NCBI RefSeq assembly: GCF_029852145.1
Contig: NC_079975.1
Coordinates: forward strand, 15,249,275 to 15,313,274
Source: Microplitis mediator
Lineage: Eukaryota; Arthropoda; Insecta; Hymenoptera; Braconidae
DNA length: 64,000 bases
Direction of reading: 5' to 3'
Shown piece after piece: positions 58,319-64,000 of this stretch. Within the stretch, counting starts at the first letter, position 1. Every line of letters starts with the position of its first letter. The translations under genes were made by a program, and so were the position numbers. Under the pieces are notes generated by a model. It made no database searches. It was not told the origin of the DNA and was given only the letters and a program-made list of their open reading frames with translations.

Positions 58319-61300
58319 TTAATCTTTTGGTTTATGTTTATCAGCTGTGTATTTTACGCGATCACTTGCATGTTGAAGCCAAGTTTTGATTGCACCCTCC
58401 AATTCTGGCAATGTGCATCGTGGGTTGCAACTAATAATTGTATCTAAAATCATGAAAATATTTATTTTTATTTTATTGAAACTTCAACAGTCTTAAAAAA
58501 TTTATGATCCTAAAGTTAAAACAGACAATTAACAATTTTCGGATATTTGTTTTAAAAAGTCACTTACAAAAAAATAAAAACTAAAAATATGCACTTGTAG
58601 AAAATTAAAATAATTATAAGTGCAATTTTTTTTCAAACTTTTTTTTATACTTAATCGTTTTAAAAAAATACAAAAATTATTAGACATCAGCTAACTTCAG
58701 TATCATACAAATTTTTTACATTAAACTTGGTCTAAATTTCTAGATAGAATTTTCTTCGCAATATAATATTTATAGTCAAATGATTATAAGCTTTACATTT
58801 AAATTCTGTTTAATGGATGTAAAACTAAATTTGAATCAATCAAAAATCTAACATGATCGAAAATAATAATCTTACTTGTTAAGAGTTTTACGAAAGCCAT
58901 CCCTTTGACAGCTATAGTCTTTTTTGGCCACTCCAAGACAGTTTGAGACTAAATTTGTCGTCTGAAATAAATGCAAGTACTTCTCGGATATATTTTTTGC
59001 CATCAGGTACGTTCCTCAGTCTAATAATAGTAGCCTAAAAAAATATTGAAATACAATATTAATTAGTAAATAATATTCAATTATCAAGAATTACGGAGGT
59101 ATGGTTGATTTATTTAAATTAGGTTTTTTTTATTCAAAAAAAAACTTATTTTACAAAAAATGAAAAATGATTGGATAAATCAACCATAAGAAGAATAGAG
59201 TTTAATGTTTTTTACGTATTGTGCACGTGCTTCTTCATTTTCAAGTAATGTTTTGTTTAATTCCTCTAAAGTAGTATCATCTTTCACCGTAAATTAAGGT
59301 AAAGCATTGAGTATATTAGTTGAAGATGTTGGTGTAGAGTTATTAGATTTTACGTACATAAGTACCATGTCCAACTTTCGAGATATCTGCTCTAGTTTTG
59401 ATCGGCATGCAGCTGTTATCAAAAAAGAACTGTTGCGTAAATATCAAATGTTCGCGCCAGAACACTTGATAACTCTACGCTCTACTATACTAGAGGTGCT
59501 GCTATCGACGCGCCCTCAGATACTTGGAATTTCAACTCGATAGCCAGCTACGCGGCAACTGGAATTATTCTACAACACCTGTTATAGAACACCACGTGCT
59601 ATCAGCATTTATTAAAATTTAATTACATCGTGCGAATTACTCTGTGTAATCAATTATATTCATTCTGACCATAACTCGCTGATTTATCAGGTATTTTTTA
59701 TCATCTATATTTTTCAATTACATGATTAATTTCATACATAAAATCTGTGATCATTTTTGTGTTGACCGCGTGTTAAACTAACCTGCCGGCTATATCTGTA
59801 TATATATTCGCCATCACGTGACTTTGCAGCCACAAATAATTTATTTCAATTTTACAATTTACTTTCATTACTCATTGCTTAATTATTTACTCGTATTCGA
59901 TGTCAACTGGTGTGACTGATGTCATCATTCAGTCATCCAGTAATACTTAATCTCTGAAATAAATATCAAATTTTATTTGTAACTGCAAAGTAAATAATAT
60001 ACGTTCAGACCCGGCTCTCGACGCATCTAACATTATTACTCGGTTCTTACTCGTACTCTATATGTCGCGTGTTAAAATTATTTGTGACTTAAATTTACAC
60101 TCGAAATATTTGTGATATTTGTAAATTATTAATTGTCAATAATTTATTCATTACTGCGCTCTATATAATATATTAATTCACGTGTATGGTGCCGTGTAAG
60201 ATTATAGAAAAATCGTAATCCATAAACTCGATAAACTCAATCTTCACATCACTGCGCTCTATATATATATATGTATATAATATAATATTTCATGTGTACG
60301 GTGCCATGTAATTTATATTGAACTCAACGAAAACTAAACGCAATTGAATTATGTTACATAAGTGCTCTGATGTAAACTCGTGATCAACTCTTGTACTCTA
60401 CGCTATTATGTGTGATTTATTTTTATCAAATATGGACAATACATTGAAAAAGTGAATTTTTATTTCTTTCACCATCCCGATCCAGCAAACTAAATATTTA
60501 ATGTAGTTTTTAAGTTAATATTTTACAAGAACACTCATGACTATTTTTCAAACCAAGAAAACCAAATTTTCTTTCAAAAAGCATAAAATCAATAGTATAA
60601 AATTTTAATTGATAAAAAAACATAATTATAATTCAATATTATAAACAATTCATGCCATATATATCAAAAAAATATTAAAAATAAATTGCACTTACGGCAG
60701 CAGTTTTCACAAACTGGTGCAACCAATTGGTTGTTAATATTATCATTATGCTTCGCTGGATTAGTTGGCAGATTCATTTTGCCAGTATTTTTTTGACCAT
60801 TTTTTTTAAATACGGTACTGCTTGGCACTTTATCAAGTTCAGGGTTACTTTCTTGTTCTGTGATCTCATTACTATTGTTATTCTTATTATTAATATTATT
60901 ATTGTTATTATCATTTCCAATATTTTCTGTTATGACAATATTTGTTGATGAAAGATTAGGAAACTTCAAAGTATCATTAGTTTCAATTACATTAATGGGT
61001 TTATCTATAGATGCATATTATTTATTAAGTCTATATAATATACTTTTTATGACGATATCAATTAATGCTGTATGATACTTACTAACGGTTTTAATTTTAC
61101 GCACAGATAACTTTTCATTTTTGTCTCTTTTTTCTTTCAAATGATCATATGCAGGATCTTCAAAAAAATCCCCGTAATCTAAGGGCTGGGTCTCTTGTAA
61201 ACCGTCATCTTGACTATTATCAATCGATTTATAATTAAAATCATTTGCGGAAACTTTTTCATTATCATTCGACTTCTCATCTATTACCGACGATTCTAAA

Positions 61301-61881
61301 TCATAAAAATTTTATGAAATTTCAAGTGGTGACATATAAATACAATTATAAAAAGAAAATTGATAACATACTGTCTGTATCATCATCATCCGGGGAATCA
61401 TCATCGGACGTTTTTTGGTAGCGTGCTGGTGTTTTCCGTGGGCGCTTTGTTAAAGCTTCCTTCTTTTTAGTGATATTTATGAAAGACGCTTTGTCACTTG
61501 TAGATAAATCAACTGCTGCAATTTCCACTTGTCTAGCAATATCATAATTGTCTATAAAGAACAAATATTAAAGAAAAATGAAGAATTTTTAAAAATTATA
61601 GATCTTAATTAAAACAAATAGCTGTTAATAATTCACAATTGTTTTCGACATAATTAGTGAATTAAATTTTTTAAAACTATCATAAATGTCAACTTACCGT
61701 AGGGACCTAGCAGCTTAGTATATTTTACATGCTGCCATTTGACTTTAGGGTTAGTTCCTTTCTTACAAGCGGTCGTAGCATTTTCACTTTTTGGAGGCCA
61801 CTTGATCACTTTTTTACTTTTATCTACCCAACTTTCTGGCACGGTTGAACACCAATTGTTACAAAAAGCAACAAAATACAT
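58319..61881 (-). pseudogene. DUF4806-family gene, seven exons, one stop and one frameshift
   Basis: Exons on the minus strand: 61881-61698, 61551-61372, 61295-61083, 61004-60696, 59412-59216, 59034-58876, 58443-58319, all with GT-AG junctions. The N-terminal part (VPESWVDKSKKVIKWPP, KLLGPYG, DIARQVEIAAVD) is the standard start of insect DUF4806 proteins. The middle is acidic and Asn-rich, with a CENCC and a short coiled-coil-like ISRKLDMVLMYV. The C-terminal domain has TIIRLRNVPDGKKY, FSLKLSWSG and IKTWLQHASDR. TAA at 59294-59296 interrupts exon 5, and a T-run of six at 58920-58925 puts exon 6 out of frame by one base. The function of DUF4806 is unknown. A solo LTR occupies intron 4. Confidence 0.75.
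59431..60527 (+). mobile_element. solo LTR with AGAAC target duplication (1097 bp)
   Basis: TGTTGCGTAAATATCAAATG to AATATTTTACA with AGAAC at 59426-59430 and 60528-60532. Same family as 18416-22645. It lies inside an intron of the DUF4806 gene, 19 bases from the following exon, where it may interfere with the branch point or polypyrimidine tract. Confidence 0.92.
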
Positions 61882-62193
61882 CTAAACAAAAAAATTCAAT
61901 GAAGATAAAAAAAAAGTGAGGTTAATTGTTATTGACTTTTGAAACCATGATTCTAAGGACCAAATGTCCATTTTAATAGGATTTTGTTTTATAATTTTCA
62001 TGTAAGTTCAGAGAAAAATATTAATTTATGTTAAAATAACTTTTAATTAACCTCAGTTTTTAATTATTTTATATGCTGTTGCTAAAGACGCTTAGATTCT
62101 GAACATGTACTTGCACGCATATACACCTATGAATGTATGCTTATGTAAAACGACTGCAGGTATACACGGTGTACTCTACACATACATGTATAC
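61882..62193. other. spacer upstream of the DUF4806 gene
   Basis: AT-rich. TTTTTTGTTTAG directly before the first listed exon could be a splice acceptor, so an additional 5' exon may exist in here. I cannot identify it. Confidence 0.4.
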
Positions 62194-62788
62194 TAGGGTG
62201 GCGCAAAAAAACCGACTATTTTTTTTTTTTGAGTCTCGGATGAAAAAATGTTAGTTTTTGATGTTTTAAGAGCCCTCTCCAAAGGACAGCTCAAAAAAAA
62301 ATTTTTAAGAGGTCACTCCAAATTTTTTTAAATTTCGAAAATCGTCGAAAATCGAATTTTTTTTTTTTTTTATTTTTTTTCTCGTTACGGTATAATTTTA
62401 TAGACCAAAAAAAAATAAGTTTCTGAAAGTTTCAGTTAAAAATTTTAATTTTGAAAGGTCGCTCATAATTTTTTTTAATTTATTAGTAAATGACTTTAGA
62501 TTTTTTCGAGTGACCTTTTAATATTAAAATTAAAATTCTGGCCATTTTTTTTCCTTTATTTAGTACAATAATCTATAAAAATACACCACGAGATGAACTA
62601 AAAATCAAAGATAACAAAAAAAACACAATTTTTTTCTAATTTTATAATTTTATTTAATCAACTACAACATTTTAACAGTATTTCAATGAACTTTGTTATT
62701 AATTCTGAAACTAAATTTTAAATTATAACCGATTTTAACTTTATTTAGATCAATATCATATATTATTATATCATCTATTATTTATTAT

Positions 62789-62842
62789 TTATATATATAT
62801 ATATATATATTTATTATTTATTTATATATTTTATATTATATA
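62789..62842. repeat. AT microsatellite after the transposase stop
   Basis: A TATATA tract (62791-62811) and TATTATTTAT repeats directly downstream of the transposase gene, in its 3' untranslated region. Confidence 0.75.
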
Positions 62843-63994
62843 TTATTTATTCAAAGTCCGTATTAAATTCATTTTATTTGCATTGGGATATAACTTACGA
62901 TTTTCTTCGACAACTTGTAATACTTTCTGCAGTTCATCGTCATTTTTTACAAATTGTAGATACTCCTGCATTAATGAAATACCACGCTCAGATGTGTCAT
63001 TAACTATATGTAATGTACGAACTATATTCAAACTCCTTAAGTAGGACTGATTCGAATTCCAGGTTGCAGGATGTGTTTCTAAGAACTCGTCACTTAAGTT
63101 TAAGGCTTCGAAGAAATATCGTGTATTTTGATTCACGAAATGATGAATTTCCTTATTCATGATATCACTCTCTTTTATTTGGATACGATTCAATGGCTGC
63201 TGTTCAGATTGTGTTTTTAAGGCTGAAACCATTTTAATCTTGGTTTTAATTGAAATTTCAGAGTCAAAGAATGCCAATCCAATTAAATAGTCACTAATGT
63301 ACCATAAATGTCGTGAAAAACTTTTAAGCGCTGCTGAACCAAACGTTTGATTTTTTTTTTTAAATTGGACCAGATCTTTCAGTAATTGTAAATCAATTCT
63401 CGGGGCTATAGTCGGAATTTGGCATAGGAACCAGGCTTTCAGATAAATTTTAATTACAAATTCGTTAAACTCTTCAAGTTCTTTCAAGACTACTTTAGAA
63501 ACTTTAAATTGACTCCGGAAAAGATATATTTTCAAACAATAAATTATTTTGGACATCCACCTAGCTCGATGATATGCCCCTGGCTTATTTATTGAAAAAT
63601 TAGTAGGCTCACCAGGATAAATCAGGGATAATGTCAATAACTCCTTATAATCGTCTCTTGGATGTTGATTTGTTAATTGACCCAAGATAAATTCTTTAAT
63701 TCCCACTTGATCTTCAATGTTTCCACATTCAATTTTTTTGTTATCAAGCTTTGGCCATTCTTTCTTGAAACGCTCAAATAATTTTATCTGTGGACCACTA
63801 GTTACAGGTTCTAATTGTGAAGAAAATGTTGCTGTTAAAATCAGCTCCAACATATGATGCCTACAAGCAAAATGAAGCAGTTTTTTTTCCAACATTGTCT
63901 CTAAATGAACAGCAGCTCCTTTATGTAGTCCCGTGTTACTAGCAGTCGTGTCAAAGCATAGTGACCAAACTCGATCAGAAATATTCCACTCCAA
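62843..63994 (-). CDS. transposase-like protein, partial (383 aa visible)
   Basis: An uninterrupted 383-residue frame ends at 62843; the true start is probably beyond 64000. Motifs: SLCFDTTASNTG with an aspartate at residue 15, FACRHHMLEL (Cys44, His47), GAYHRARWMSK near 140, and a C-terminal NDTSERGISLM. The D...CxxH arrangement parallels the hAT transposase in this window (GTDNASVMTG ... CLCHSIQL), so an RNase-H-fold transposase is likely. This protein family is abundant in insect and cnidarian genomes, but I cannot give it a superfamily name. It is the only apparently intact transposase frame in the window. Confidence 0.7.
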   Translation of the reverse strand: MEWNISDRVWSLCFDTTASNTGLHKGAAVHLETMLEKKLLHFACRHHMLELILTATFSSQLEPVTSGPQIKLFERFKKEWPKLDNKKIECGNIEDQVGIKEFILGQLTNQHPRDDYKELLTLSLIYPGEPTNFSINKPGAYHRARWMSKIIYCLKIYLFRSQFKVSKVVLKELEEFNEFVIKIYLKAWFLCQIPTIAPRIDLQLLKDLVQFKKKNQTFGSAALKSFSRHLWYISDYLIGLAFFDSEISIKTKIKMVSALKTQSEQQPLNRIQIKESDIMNKEIHHFVNQNTRYFFEALNLSDEFLETHPATWNSNQSYLRSLNIVRTLHIVNDTSERGISLMQEYLQFVKNDDELQKVLQVVEENRKLYPNANKMNLIRTLNK

Positions 63995-64000
63995 ACGTGT

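Larger units (their letters stand above)
62194..64000 (-). mobile_element. left end of a DNA transposon continuing past the window
   Basis: Terminus TAGGGTGGCGCAAAAAAACC after TATAC, then A/T-rich subterminal DNA with AAGAGGTCACTCC-like phrases and the transposase gene beyond 62843. The terminal sequence resembles fold-back elements 1-3 (TAGGGTGGGTCAAAAAAATC and others). The right end lies outside the window. Confidence 0.65.

Overview
The window is AT-rich, intron-containing eukaryotic DNA from an insect-type genome. A hymenopteran parasitoid is my best guess, from the kinds of transposon and the DUF4806-type gene, but the sequence does not prove it. There are no bacterial genes, tRNA, rRNA or CRISPR arrays. 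Almost everything is transposable-element DNA, much of it nested, plus three broken multi-exon or multi-domain genes. Layout, left to right: 1-2600 is AT-rich sequence with a hairpin and a small inverted-repeat element. 2600-6608 holds three related long inverted-repeat (fold-back) elements separated by (TA)n tracts. 6613-36535 is one old errantivirus-like Ty3/gypsy insertion on the minus strand. It has a 4-bp ACCC target duplication, LTRs at both ends and decayed gag, double protease, RT, RNase H, integrase and env regions. Six later events enlarged it to about 30 kb: an LTR-type element inside its 3' LTR (which itself received a fold-back element), a terminal-inverted-repeat (TIR) element carrying a cysteine-rich ORF, a solo LTR carrying a hAT transposon, a dead I-type LINE, and a short retroposon with a 17-bp target duplication inside env. 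36540-37445 is a degenerate tandem repeat that was continuous with 6608 before the retrovirus inserted. 37834-39790 is a broken gene joining a cysteine-peptidase-like domain to the N-terminal part of a Mutator-like transposon protein. 41327-42546 is a perfect solo LTR (TSD GTGC) with four covarying RNA hairpins. 42560-44473 is a broken RPA-like OB-fold gene invaded by a MITE. 44945-47191 and 51533-56877 are inverted copies of an LTR-type element with a tRNA-Lys-type primer site; the second contains hAT copy 2 and lies inside a TIR element at 50104-57328. 58319-61881 is a seven-exon DUF4806-family gene with a solo LTR in an intron, one premature stop and one frameshift. 62194-64000 is the left end of a DNA transposon whose transposase gene runs off the window. 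How the pieces relate: the two hAT copies have the same length (3176 bp), matching transposase translations and the same disabling mutations, so they are the youngest events and must have been moved by an enzyme supplied elsewhere. The fold-back elements share the TAGGGTGG-type, A-rich terminus of the transposon at 62194 and may be its non-autonomous relatives. The most interesting signals are tandem RNA-like hairpins with compensatory base changes in two unrelated LTR families, a tandem duplication of the retropepsin domain, and the cluster of fold-back elements targeted to (TA)n.
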